A stretch of 9,798 bases of DNA from the NCBI GenBank assembly GCA_017517985.1, contig JAFWWX010000137.1, positions 1-9,798 of the forward strand, in the 5' to 3' direction. A model generated the notes under the pieces. It had not been told where the DNA came from and ran no database searches. It saw only the letters and a program-made list of their open reading frames with translations. This document shows, piece by piece, positions 1 through 6,115 of this stretch (position 1 is the stretch's first letter; each line of letters opens with the position of its first letter). This DNA is from Clostridia bacterium (GTDB taxonomy: Bacteria; Bacillota_A; Clostridia; Oscillospirales; CAG-382). The translations under genes were made by a program, and so were the position numbers.

Positions 1-26
1 CAAATCTCATTATATCATTTGGTGCT

Positions 27-84
27 TTGTCAAGGTAGTAGGTAGTATTTTCTTGCGAAAATCTCCACCTCTCCACCTTGACAA
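27..84. repeat. Long imperfect hairpin with internal tandem repeats
   Basis: The outer arms TTGTCAAGGT (27-36) and ACCTTGACAA (75-84) are perfectly complementary over 10 bases. Read on the minus strand, the structure continues with AGGT/ACCT and then ATTTTC/GAAAAT closed by a GCAA (GNRA) tetraloop. The minus-strand 5' arm contains AGGTGGAG twice in tandem, and the opposite arm contains GGTAGTA twice. No T-run follows directly on either strand, so it is not a typical terminator. It lies about 100 bases beyond the end of the XRE/membrane-protein unit. It could be a structured 3' UTR, a small RNA, or a dispersed palindromic repeat; the sequence alone does not decide. The rest of 1-188 shows no gene. 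Confidence 0.55.
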
Positions 85-188
85 GAATACCTCTGTTTTT
101 ATTTTTAGAAAATGTGTCACCTATCATTGACAATTATACAGCGTGATATTAAATATGTTCTTTCTGACGCGCTTTCTTTTTACAAAAA

Positions 189-611
189 TCAATATTTCCT
201 TTGAAGAATATGGTATACCGCATAGTACACCACGAGGACATAGCATAGGCAATACATAATCACCTGCATTTCTCTCTGATAACCCAATATACTTAGTATA
301 AGAATTGCAAAACAGGCGGAAAACACACTTATATAAAAGGTAATTCCACGTGCACGCACAGCAATTGAGAGATTTCTCTCATCCTTTTCTGTGATTTCAC
401 GCTTTTTCAGTTTCCCTTCATTCCGCAAAAGCATAATGTTTGAGTATATTTTTGCTCCGTTTATTATAGTCACTATCGTCGCAAAAGGAATAACAAAATC
501 ACGGACAGCTTCATTTCCGACAACAAATGCAATTATTGACGGTATAAGGATAAGTATCAGAAAGACTATCCGCATTGCCATTCTTTGTTTGATTTTCTTT
601 TTAAATTCCAT
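189..611 (-). CDS. Small four-helix membrane protein paired with XRE regulator
   Basis: The protein has 140 residues, with four predicted membrane segments at about 12-30, 38-58, 89-110 and 115-135. Between helices 2 and 3 a charged loop carries EKDERNLSIAVRARG (about 73-87). This DERN-type motif is typical of small predicted membrane proteins (DUF2178-like) encoded next to short XRE repressors in Firmicutes. The start was chosen at 611 rather than the in-frame ATG at 617, because the AGGAGG at 619-624 leaves only one base before 617 but seven before 611. The gene begins two bases after the stop of the XRE gene, so the two are co-transcribed and probably translationally linked. Its function is unknown; by analogy to such pairs it may be the target or partner of the regulator, which is inference. 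Confidence 0.85.
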   Translation of the reverse strand: MEFKKKIKQRMAMRIVFLILILIPSIIAFVVGNEAVRDFVIPFATIVTIINGAKIYSNIMLLRNEGKLKKREITEKDERNLSIAVRARGITFYISVFSACFAILILSILGYQREMQVIMYCLCYVLVVYYAVYHILQRKY

Positions 612-613
612 AA

Positions 614-811
614 TCATTCCTCCTCATAAACAAATATTTCCTCAACTGCTTTGCCGAAAAATTTTGAAATTTTAAAAGCAAGCTGAAGCGAAGCCGTATA
701 TCTTCCGTTTTCAAGGGATATAATGGTTTGCCTTGTGACTCCAAGTGACATGGCAAGCTCGTCTTGGGTTATACCCTTTTGCTTGCGTAAATCTTTTATG
801 TTGTTTTCCAA
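614..811 (-). CDS. Short XRE-family HTH transcriptional regulator
   Basis: This 65-residue protein consists almost entirely of one Cro/C1-type helix-turn-helix domain. The sequence ITQDELAMSLGVTRQTIISLE (about 14-34) covers helices 2 and 3, followed by the usual hydrophobic fold and the ending VEEIFVYEEE. The start is taken as TTG at 811, because GGAGG (819-823) stands seven bases upstream and family members begin a few residues before the first helix. The in-frame ATG near 907 would add 32 poorly coding residues and would lie upstream of the promoter -10 box. The gene leads a two-gene unit with the membrane protein. Two copies of an 18-base palindrome around the promoter suggest that it represses its own unit; this is inferred, not shown. 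Confidence 0.9.
   Translation of the reverse strand: MENNIKDLRKQKGITQDELAMSLGVTRQTIISLENGRYTASLQLAFKISKFFGKAVEEIFVYEEE
619..624 (-). promoter_or_regulatory. RBS that decides the membrane-protein start
   Basis: A perfect AGGAGG lies inside the end of the XRE coding sequence. Spacing is seven bases to the ATG at 611 and only one base to the upstream ATG at 617, so the 611 start is favoured. Confidence 0.8.
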
Positions 812-830
812 GGTTTCACCTCCGTATATT

Positions 831-848
831 TGTAAAGTCGACTTTACA
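831..848. promoter_or_regulatory. Operator 1: perfect 18-base palindrome
   Basis: TGTAAAGTCGACTTTACA is a perfect inverted repeat at and just downstream of the predicted transcription start. It ends eight bases before the GGAGG of the XRE gene. A bound dimer here would block initiation or clearance. The likely ligand is the XRE protein encoded directly downstream. Confidence 0.75.
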
Positions 849-854
849 TCTGCA

Positions 855-883
855 AGTATAGCACAAACTCTCCAAAATGTCAA
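855..883 (-). promoter_or_regulatory. Sigma-A promoter of the XRE/membrane unit
   Basis: On the minus strand, TTGACA (878-883) and TATACT (855-860) are separated by exactly 17 bases. Transcription should start near 848, leaving a leader of about 37 bases before the TTG start. The -35 box lies inside one palindromic operator and the start site at the edge of the other. Confidence 0.85.
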
Positions 884-895
884 GTATATTTTACA
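878..895. promoter_or_regulatory. Operator 2: imperfect copy over the -35 box
   Basis: TGTCAAGTATATTTTACA matches operator 1 at 14 of 18 positions, including the outer TGT and TTTACA. It covers the TTGACA -35 box on the minus strand. The centres of the two sites are 47 bases apart, about 4.5 helical turns. Confidence 0.65.
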
Positions 896-907
896 TTTTA
901 ACATCAT

Positions 908-935
908 TTACCAAAATATTTTTGCAATTTGGTAA
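908..935. repeat. Inverted repeat between nfnB terminator and XRE promoter
   Basis: TTACCAAA (908-915) and TTTGGTAA (928-935) form a perfect 8-base stem with a 12-base loop. It lies downstream of the nfnB terminator and upstream of the XRE promoter. There is no T-run after it on either strand. It may be a backup termination structure or a protein site; its role is unclear. Confidence 0.4.
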
Positions 936-941
936 AAGGGT

Positions 942-975
942 AAAAAATAACGCCGTACCCGAAGATACAGCGTTA
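942..975 (-). terminator. Rho-independent terminator of nfnAB
   Basis: On the minus strand AACGCTGTATC pairs with GGTACGGCGTT, including two G-U pairs, around a TTCG tetraloop. A flanking T-A pair follows, and then TTTTTT (942-947). It begins about ten bases after the nfnB stop. This is a textbook intrinsic terminator. Confidence 0.88.
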
Positions 976-985
976 AATTCAATAT

Positions 986-2404
986 TTACTTTGAAATAAA
1001 CTCGTCTATCGCCTTTGCTGCAGCCTTGCCTGCTCCCATTGCGGAAATTACCGTTGCAGCACCTGTTACTGCGTCACCGCCTGCATATACCGCATCTCTT
1101 GTGGTTTTTCCGGTTCCCTCTTCTACTATAATTCCACCGTACTTGTTAACTTCAAGTCCTTTTGTTGTAGACTTTATAAGGGGATTGGGGGATGTACCGA
1201 TAGACATAATCACCGTATCAACATCCATTACAAATTCACTGTCAGGAATTTCAACAGGTCTTCTTCTGCCCCTTGCATCAGGCTCACCAAGCTCCATTTT
1301 TATACACTTTATTCCGGTAACACAGCCGTTCTTTGGGTCGCGTCTGTCCTCTTTGTTTTCATAGCCGAGAATTTCAACGGGGTTTGTAAGAATCTTAAAC
1401 TCGATTCCTTCCTCAAGGGCGTGTTCCACTTCTTCGTGTCTTGCAGGAATTTCATCCATTGAACGTCTGTATACTATGTAAACCTTTTCAGCACCAAGTC
1501 TGAGGGCTGTTCTTGCTGCATCCATCGCAACATTACCACCACCGACAACTGCAACCTTTCCGCCCTTCATTATGGGGGTTTCCGGGTTTTCAAGATATGC
1601 TTTCATAAGGTTACTTCTTGTGAGAAACTCATTTGCGGAATATACACCCTTATAGGATTCACCGGGTATACCCATAAAATTGGGAAGTCCTGCGCCGGAA
1701 CCGATAAACACCGCTTCATATCCCATAGAGAAAAGCTCATCAACTGTCAAAGTCTTTCCGATTATCATATTTGTTTCAATATCTACACCCATAGCGATAA
1801 GTCCGTCTACTTCCTTCTGTACGATAGCTTTGGGAAGTCTGAATTCCGGAATACCGTAAACAAGCACACCGCCTGCGGTATGAAGTGCCTCAAATACTGT
1901 TACCTTATATCCCTTTTTGGCAAGGTCGCCTGCGCAGGTAAGTCCTGAGGGGCCTGAACCTACAACCGCAACCTTATGTCCGTTAGCCGGCGCACATTCA
2001 ACCTTTTCGCCGCTGTGAGCCATATGCCAGTCCGCAACAAATCTTTCAAGTCTGCCGATACCTACAGGCTCACCTTTTATGCCTCTTACACACTTTGACT
2101 CACACTGAGTTTCCTGAGGGCATACTCTGCCACACACAGCAGGAAGGCTTGAATCACGGCTTATTATCTGATATGCCCCCTCAAAATCTCCCTCTTTGAT
2201 TTTAGAAATAAATTCGGGGATTCTGATATTTACGGGACATCCGTCAACGCAGGGCATATTCTTACAGCCAAGGCAACGAAGTGCTTCATCAATCGCAGTT
2301 TCCTCGGAATATCCGAGAGCAACCTCGGAGAAATTGTGTGCTCGGACACTTGCTTCCTGCGTTGGCATTTCATTCTTTTTAGGATTCATATTTGCTTTTG
2401 CCAT
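986..2404 (-). CDS. nfnB: NfnB: NADPH-binding subunit of electron-bifurcating transhydrogenase (GltD-like)
   Basis: The 472-residue protein belongs to the glutamate-synthase small-subunit-like flavoprotein family. With NfnA it would form a cytoplasmic NADH-dependent reduced ferredoxin:NADP+ oxidoreductase, which bifurcates electrons from NADPH to ferredoxin and NAD+. The N-terminal iron-sulfur region has C44-x2-C47-x4-C52-x3-C56-P and C91-x3-C95-P-x4-C101-x3-C105. An FAD-binding GSGPSG lies at 149-154, the NADPH-binding GGGNVAMDAAR at 288-298, and the C-terminal flavin motif GGDAVTGAATVISAMG at 442-457. The length fits the family (about 465-475). The start at 2404 has GGAGG nine bases upstream, inside the end of nfnA; an earlier in-frame start would extend deep into that gene. 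Annotation as an NADPH-dependent glutamate synthase small subunit is the common alternative, but no large subunit is present and the nfnA partner argues for Nfn/SudA. A terminator follows directly. Confidence 0.88.
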   Translation of the reverse strand: MAKANMNPKKNEMPTQEASVRAHNFSEVALGYSEETAIDEALRCLGCKNMPCVDGCPVNIRIPEFISKIKEGDFEGAYQIISRDSSLPAVCGRVCPQETQCESKCVRGIKGEPVGIGRLERFVADWHMAHSGEKVECAPANGHKVAVVGSGPSGLTCAGDLAKKGYKVTVFEALHTAGGVLVYGIPEFRLPKAIVQKEVDGLIAMGVDIETNMIIGKTLTVDELFSMGYEAVFIGSGAGLPNFMGIPGESYKGVYSANEFLTRSNLMKAYLENPETPIMKGGKVAVVGGGNVAMDAARTALRLGAEKVYIVYRRSMDEIPARHEEVEHALEEGIEFKILTNPVEILGYENKEDRRDPKNGCVTGIKCIKMELGEPDARGRRRPVEIPDSEFVMDVDTVIMSIGTSPNPLIKSTTKGLEVNKYGGIIVEEGTGKTTRDAVYAGGDAVTGAATVISAMGAGKAAAKAIDEFISK

Positions 2405-2405
2405 T

Positions 2406-3260
2406 TTATTTCGCCTCCCCTTTAAAGAGGTTGCAGGTTTCCTCGTGCTTGTGACGCTCAAAACCGATGTACATATTTCCTCTCATCATAGCTTCATCAA
2501 AATCAACCTGATACCCATCAAAATCCGGACCATCAACGCAGGCGAACTTTGTTACCTTTTTGCCGTCTACATTAAGCGTCAGTCTGCAACCGCCACACAT
2601 CCCTGTTCCGTCAATCATAATAGGGTTCATTGATACTGTGCAGGGAATACCTGTTGGCTTTGTCGCCTCCGCTACAAATTTCATCATTACAAGAGGTCCT
2701 ATTGCGATAACCTTATCAAATTTTTCGCCCTTACTGAACATTTCCGAAAGTGGAACACAGACATTACCCTGTCTTCCGTAGCTTCCGTCGTCTGTCATTA
2801 TATGGAGAGTTTTGGAAGCGTTGCGGAATTCATCCTCCAGAATAACCAGCTCCTTACTTCTGAAACCAATTACAGAGGTTACCTCAACACCCATTCTTTT
2901 AAGTTCCTGTGCTATCGGAAGTGCAATCGCACAGCCCACACCACCGCCGACAATACATACTCTGCGCAGTTCGTCAAGCTCTGTAGGTACGCCCAGAGGT
3001 CCTGCAAAATCCTGAATATATTCGCCCTTATTCTTATAATTCAGCTTTTCTGTTGTTGCACCGACAACCTGGAATATTATTTTAACTGTTCCGGCTTCTC
3101 TGTCGTAGCCTGCAACGGTAAGAGGTATTCTTTCTCCGTTTTCATCCACACGAAGAATTATAAACTGCCCCGGCATTGCTTTTTTTGCAACAAAGGGTGC
3201 CTCAATATCCATCATTGTAACTGAAGGATTTAATATTTTCTTATTTACTATTTTATACAT
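2406..3260 (-). CDS. nfnA: NfnA: FAD/NAD-binding [2Fe-2S] subunit of the transhydrogenase
   Basis: The 284-residue protein resembles ferredoxin-NADP reductase, PyrK and sulfide dehydrogenase beta subunits. The flavin-binding barrel carries RIPLTVAGYD (44-53). The NAD-binding lobe starts with VGGGVGCAIALPIAQ (104-118). A C-terminal cluster motif DGTGMCGGC (217-225) with C222, C225 and C241 fits a [2Fe-2S] centre; in this family an aspartate can supply the fourth ligand, and D217 is a candidate. It should bind NAD(H) and pass electrons to NfnB, whose gene starts one base after this stop codon. The ATG at 3260 is preceded by AAGGAG at a rather long spacing of 11 bases. The sequence GGAG-TATAT-CTCC (3263-3275) could pair with this ribosome site. 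Without biochemistry, SudB-type sulfide dehydrogenase remains possible. Confidence 0.88.
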   Translation of the reverse strand: MYKIVNKKILNPSVTMMDIEAPFVAKKAMPGQFIILRVDENGERIPLTVAGYDREAGTVKIIFQVVGATTEKLNYKNKGEYIQDFAGPLGVPTELDELRRVCIVGGGVGCAIALPIAQELKRMGVEVTSVIGFRSKELVILEDEFRNASKTLHIMTDDGSYGRQGNVCVPLSEMFSKGEKFDKVIAIGPLVMMKFVAEATKPTGIPCTVSMNPIMIDGTGMCGGCRLTLNVDGKKVTKFACVDGPDFDGYQVDFDEAMMRGNMYIGFERHKHEETCNLFKGEAK

Positions 3261-3310
3261 ATGGAGTATATCTCCTTATAAATTTATGCTTTCTGAATCT
3301 CATAAGGAAT

Positions 3311-3339
3311 ATTATATATCAACTTCCGAAAAATTGCAA
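3311..3339 (-). promoter_or_regulatory. Sigma-A promoter of nfnAB
   Basis: On the minus strand, TTGCAA (3334-3339) and a perfect TATAAT (3311-3316) are 17 bases apart. Transcription should start near 3304, giving a leader of about 44 bases. Upstream in the divergent region are two small palindromes that could be regulator sites: AATTTCT/AGAAATT (3361-3379) and TAGGT/ACCTA (3402-3417). Confidence 0.8.
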
Positions 3340-3446
3340 CACATATTTTCCGACATCGTGAATTTCTTTTATAGAAATTTCATCAAAAACCACGGTGCTT
3401 ATAGGTTATATTACCTAAATCGTAAAATATGATCGAAAATACCTTA

Positions 3447-3475
3447 TTGACTTTGAGAAAAAATTGTGGTATCAT
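3447..3475 (+). promoter_or_regulatory. Sigma-A promoter of the lipoprotein gene
   Basis: TTGACT (3447-3452) and TATCAT (3470-3475) are separated by 17 bases. Predicted initiation near 3482 lies downstream of the possible ATG at 3464, which rules that start out and supports the GTG at 3509. Confidence 0.75.
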
Positions 3476-3508
3476 ATTTTTGTAACCACCAGGAAAGGAA
3501 AGATAACG

Positions 3509-4228
3509 GTGAAGAAATTCTTATTTGCTGTTTTGGCTTTATGTATAGTGCTTTTTATATTTGCCTGCAATAGAACAAAGCCAAAAGATCTGTCAGAGCT
3601 TTTTGATGAAAGAAACGAAACACAATCAGAAAATAATATTGAAAACAATAACACCGGCAACAGTACAGGTAATACTGAAAAAACAGAAGAACCTATAAAT
3701 GCCGATGATGAAGGCACTGAAGTTGAGAACAGTGCTGAAAAACCGGAAAACACAGAAAATACAGAATCTTTTATCCTTGACGAGGTTGAAGCACAAACAA
3801 TAGTCAGCCGATACATTGAAGCTGAGGATTTCTACTACACGATGCTGTATCAGAAATATGACCTTGACAGCTATGACGTTATTACAAAGAAAAATTCAGA
3901 CGGATATGATACGCAGTATCACAGAGTGCTTTATTATGACATAAACTCGGTTGATGAACTTAAAAATCACTACAGCTTATATTTCACACCTGATTTTGTT
4001 TCGGCAATCGACACAAGCTCATACATTGAGGATGGAGGAAAGCTCTACTGTACGCAGAATGGAAGCTCTATACCACAAGCGGGAGCAAAGTATATTTACT
4101 CTGTTGAAAATGTTGATGATAGTACCTGCTATGTAGTAAGAAAACTTTCAAGCGGCGCTACCAGTCAGAAAATGCAGGCTGTAAAATATGACGGTATCTG
4201 GTACTTCTGCTCTGTTGCAATATCATAG
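3509..4228 (+). CDS. Lipoprotein with acidic linker and IseA-like C-terminal domain
   Basis: This 239-residue protein starts at GTG 3509, after an AGGAAAGGAAAG ribosome site. Residues 2-19 form a lipoprotein signal (KK then a hydrophobic stretch), and IFAC places the lipidated cysteine at C20. Residues 35-86 form a low-complexity linker rich in Asn, Glu and Thr. The folded part (about 87-239) is rich in tyrosines, with SVDELKNHYSLYFTPDFVSA (147-166) and GGKLYCTQNG (176-185). This pattern recalls clostridial proteins related to IseA/YoeB, an inhibitor of cell-wall DL-endopeptidases. That resemblance is from memory and unproven. The gene is monocistronic: promoter at 3447-3475, terminator in the adjacent MITE-like element. 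It should sit on the outer face of the membrane. Confidence 0.85.
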   Translation: MKKFLFAVLALCIVLFIFACNRTKPKDLSELFDERNETQSENNIENNNTGNSTGNTEKTEEPINADDEGTEVENSAEKPENTENTESFILDEVEAQTIVSRYIEAEDFYYTMLYQKYDLDSYDVITKKNSDGYDTQYHRVLYYDINSVDELKNHYSLYFTPDFVSAIDTSSYIEDGGKLYCTQNGSSIPQAGAKYIYSVENVDDSTCYVVRKLSSGATSQKMQAVKYDGIWYFCSVAIS

Positions 4229-4238
4229 TATACAAAGA

Positions 4239-4347
4239 GGAACTGTAGCAAAATTTGCAAAACACACAAAATAAGGGAACGACACACAGGTCGTTCCCTA
4301 CTTTTATACAATATACGGGCTGTAACAATTCATTTTGCTACAGCCCC
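4239..4347. mobile_element. MITE-like element with terminal inverted repeats
   Basis: The left end GGAACTGTAGCAAAAT (4239-4254) and right end ATTTTGCTACAGCCCC (4332-4347) are inverted repeats matching at 14 of 16 positions, with a perfect 12-base core. The 109-base element has no coding capacity and fills the gap between two convergent genes. A third, partial copy of the end sequence, GGGCTGTAACAATTC, lies at 4317-4331 and pairs with the right end. A clear target duplication was not found. The ends faintly resemble IS6-family termini (GGCACTGTTGCAAA in IS26), so a transposase acting in trans is possible; this is inference. Confidence 0.55.
4274..4305. terminator. Bidirectional terminator inside the MITE-like element
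   Basis: AGGGAACGAC (4274-4283) pairs perfectly with GTCGTTCCCT (4290-4299) around a six-base loop. On the plus strand ACTTTTATA follows; on the minus strand TTATTTTG follows. It can therefore end both the lipoprotein transcript and the convergent glycosyltransferase transcript. Confidence 0.8.
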
Positions 4348-4353
4348 TTTAAT

Positions 4354-5649
4354 TTATCTTTTCTCCGCAAGGGAAAGTACTCTGTTTTCCACCTCTTCGA
4401 TTTTTATATCTTTATCGTGTGGAATGGGCTTCCAGGTTACCTTTGAAAAAAGAGCAATCCAGGTTGCAACATCACCGACAAGCCCGAACATCATAAATGT
4501 CAACGAGTAGAATATTATCTTATACCATTTGATTTTTGCAAGGCGTCTGTACTCAATTACAAACAGTGCCAATGCCATTGGGATAACCCCAAAATGTTCA
4601 AAAATAAATATTCTCAAAAACATTGGTATAAGATAAAGATTCTCTGCCACCGTACTGCAAGCAAATGCGAAAATCACTGCCGTTGCTATGTATTTTAAAA
4701 GTTTCAACGGAATAAAAATAATGCTGTACGGCATCATTGTAACAAACATATCGTAGCAGTTAATCTTTTTTCTTATCCCCTTCTGAGTAAAAATTCCCTT
4801 AAGAAGAATATGCCAGTACTCATAAAACGCCTGAAGGTGTCCCTTTGCCCAACGGATTCTCTGGCGCATTGCTATCTTCATATCTGTCGGCTGTTCGTCA
4901 TAGAACTCTGCATTGTGCTGATAGCTTATACTATAGCCCTTTGCCACGGCGGATATTGAAAAGGCTCTGTCCTCTGTAAGTGAAGTAAAATTCCAACCAT
5001 CACGCACAAGCTCGTTTGAGAATAAAAAACCACAGCCCTGCACCCAGGTGGATATTCCGAGAAAAGACCTTGCACGACTTGTAAACCTGCTCGTTCTCAC
5101 CCAGTGCAGTGCATAACCTGCTGAGATAAAATTAGAATCAAGGTTCTTTGTGTTTCTGTATGATGTAACAATTTTTTCGCCACTATCAAAAGCGTCATTC
5201 ATATGCTTTACAAAGTCGCGCTTTAAAAGATTGTCCGCATCAAACATAATATATGCATCAAATCTCTGTATGCCGTAGTCTTTTTCTATCATACGGAAAA
5301 GATACTTAAGTGCATAGCCCTTTGTACAATTTTTACTGTCCCATCTTTCATAGCATACAGCACCGTTTTCTCTTGCAACATTTGCCGTATTATCCGTACA
5401 GTTATCAGCAACTACAAATACTGTCAGCTTGTCTGCCGGATAATCCTGCTTTTTTATGCTGTCAATAAGACCGCCTATTACCTTTTCCTCGTTCCTTGCA
5501 CACACCACCACTGCATAGTTATGGAGCTTTTCTGCCTTTTTAAATTTTCTTGTAAAAAAGAGACCTAATATAATGTAGAGTGTCTGATATGAATAAAGTG
5601 CACCGAGAACAAGAATCAATATATTGCATATATCAAGAACAGTCTGCAC
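4354..5649 (-). CDS. Membrane family 2 glycosyltransferase
   Basis: The 431-residue protein is a GT2 enzyme of the cellulose/hyaluronan/PNAG synthase type. It has an N-terminal membrane helix (about 8-30), a GT-A domain (about 44-275) and C-terminal helices (about 306-330, 335-368 and 376-402). The usual catalytic signposts are present: VVCARNEE (48-55), DNCTD (82-86) for nucleotide-sugar binding, FDAD (136-139) as the DxD metal site, TED (225-227) with the catalytic Asp, and QRIRW (263-267), a Q(Q/R)xRW motif typical of processive synthases. There is no PilZ domain. It probably makes or modifies a surface polysaccharide; the sugar cannot be told. The start is GTG at 5649 with AAAGGAG nine bases upstream; a stop codon lies in frame just above. 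The ATG at 5654 is out of frame. Confidence 0.88.
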   Translation of the reverse strand: MQTVLDICNILILVLGALYSYQTLYIILGLFFTRKFKKAEKLHNYAVVVCARNEEKVIGGLIDSIKKQDYPADKLTVFVVADNCTDNTANVARENGAVCYERWDSKNCTKGYALKYLFRMIEKDYGIQRFDAYIMFDADNLLKRDFVKHMNDAFDSGEKIVTSYRNTKNLDSNFISAGYALHWVRTSRFTSRARSFLGISTWVQGCGFLFSNELVRDGWNFTSLTEDRAFSISAVAKGYSISYQHNAEFYDEQPTDMKIAMRQRIRWAKGHLQAFYEYWHILLKGIFTQKGIRKKINCYDMFVTMMPYSIIFIPLKLLKYIATAVIFAFACSTVAENLYLIPMFLRIFIFEHFGVIPMALALFVIEYRRLAKIKWYKIIFYSLTFMMFGLVGDVATWIALFSKVTWKPIPHDKDIKIEEVENRVLSLAEKR

Positions 5650-5687
5650 GCCATCACTCTCCTTTCACAAAATCAATAAACATTAAT

Positions 5688-5723
5688 CAATCGGGTACAA
5701 GACCGCAATGTTGCACCCGATTG
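5688..5723. terminator. Hairpin before the glycosyltransferase gene, possible attenuator or terminator
   Basis: CAATCGGGT (5688-5696) and ACCCGATTG (5715-5723) form a perfect 9-base stem; an inner GCAA/TTGC could extend it. It lies just after the stop of the small membrane-protein gene. On the minus strand only a weak ATTAATGTTTATTG follows, so termination may be partial. On the plus strand TTGTTTT follows, but no plus-strand gene reads into it. Confidence 0.5.
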
Positions 5724-5728
5724 TTGTT

Positions 5729-6115
5729 TTACTTAAACATTTTTATCGTTGAGGATATAAAGTCATATATGATTATAAATACTATCGGAATCATAAATAT
5801 AAGCAGTCTCTTTCCGGTATCTATAAGTTTTTTACACTCCTGGGAATCTCCCCTGCCCTCATGCACACACCTTGACACACGAATGCCGGTTATAAAATAC
5901 CAAATAAATGCCAGCATCAGAAGTATCGCAAAAAACCAAAGTGAATACACAAAGAATCTCTTTGAAAGTGCAATATAAAGTCCCACCGCAACGGCACTCC
6001 AACCCAAAAGAAGAAACATTCTCTTTTTTACACTGAGACTTGTTTTGGATTTTCCGTCTTTTTCGTTACGGACAATATTTTTTCTTTTTGATTTGTATTT
6101 ATATTTCTTTTTCAT
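5729..6115 (-). CDS. Small three-helix membrane protein of unknown function
   Basis: The 128-residue protein starts with about 31 strongly basic residues rich in Lys and Arg. It has predicted membrane helices at about 33-50, 54-75 and 104-124. A short loop with two cysteines (C83 and C93, in the sequence RCVHEGRGDSQEC) lies between helices 2 and 3. I do not recognise a family. Its ATG shares one base with the galK stop (TAATG), and no good Shine-Dalgarno sequence precedes it. Translation is therefore likely to depend on ribosomes finishing galK. The glycosyltransferase gene follows after an 80-base gap with a hairpin. Confidence 0.75.
   Translation of the reverse strand: MKKKYKYKSKRKNIVRNEKDGKSKTSLSVKKRMFLLLGWSAVAVGLYIALSKRFFVYSLWFFAILLMLAFIWYFITGIRVSRCVHEGRGDSQECKKLIDTGKRLLIFMIPIVFIIIYDFISSTIKMFK

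Noticed and set aside
391..675. Plus-strand reading frame of 94 codons
   Set aside because: It lies opposite the membrane-protein gene and the end of the XRE gene and shows no family features.
986..2404. Reading the GltD-like protein as part of a true glutamate synthase
   Set aside because: No large glutamate synthase subunit is adjacent, and the immediate nfnA partner with its [2Fe-2S] motif fits Nfn/Sud-type complexes better.
2196..3224. Plus-strand reading frames across nfnA and the start of nfnB
   Set aside because: They are antisense shadows of well-supported family members and have no recognisable domain or ribosome site.
3472..3816. Minus-strand reading frame rich in Ser and Phe
   Set aside because: It is the antisense of the lipoprotein signal and low-complexity linker, where stops are rare by composition.
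4231..4355. Eight-base target duplication around the MITE-like element
   Set aside because: The flanks TACAAAGA and TTTAATTT do not match, so no duplication is claimed.
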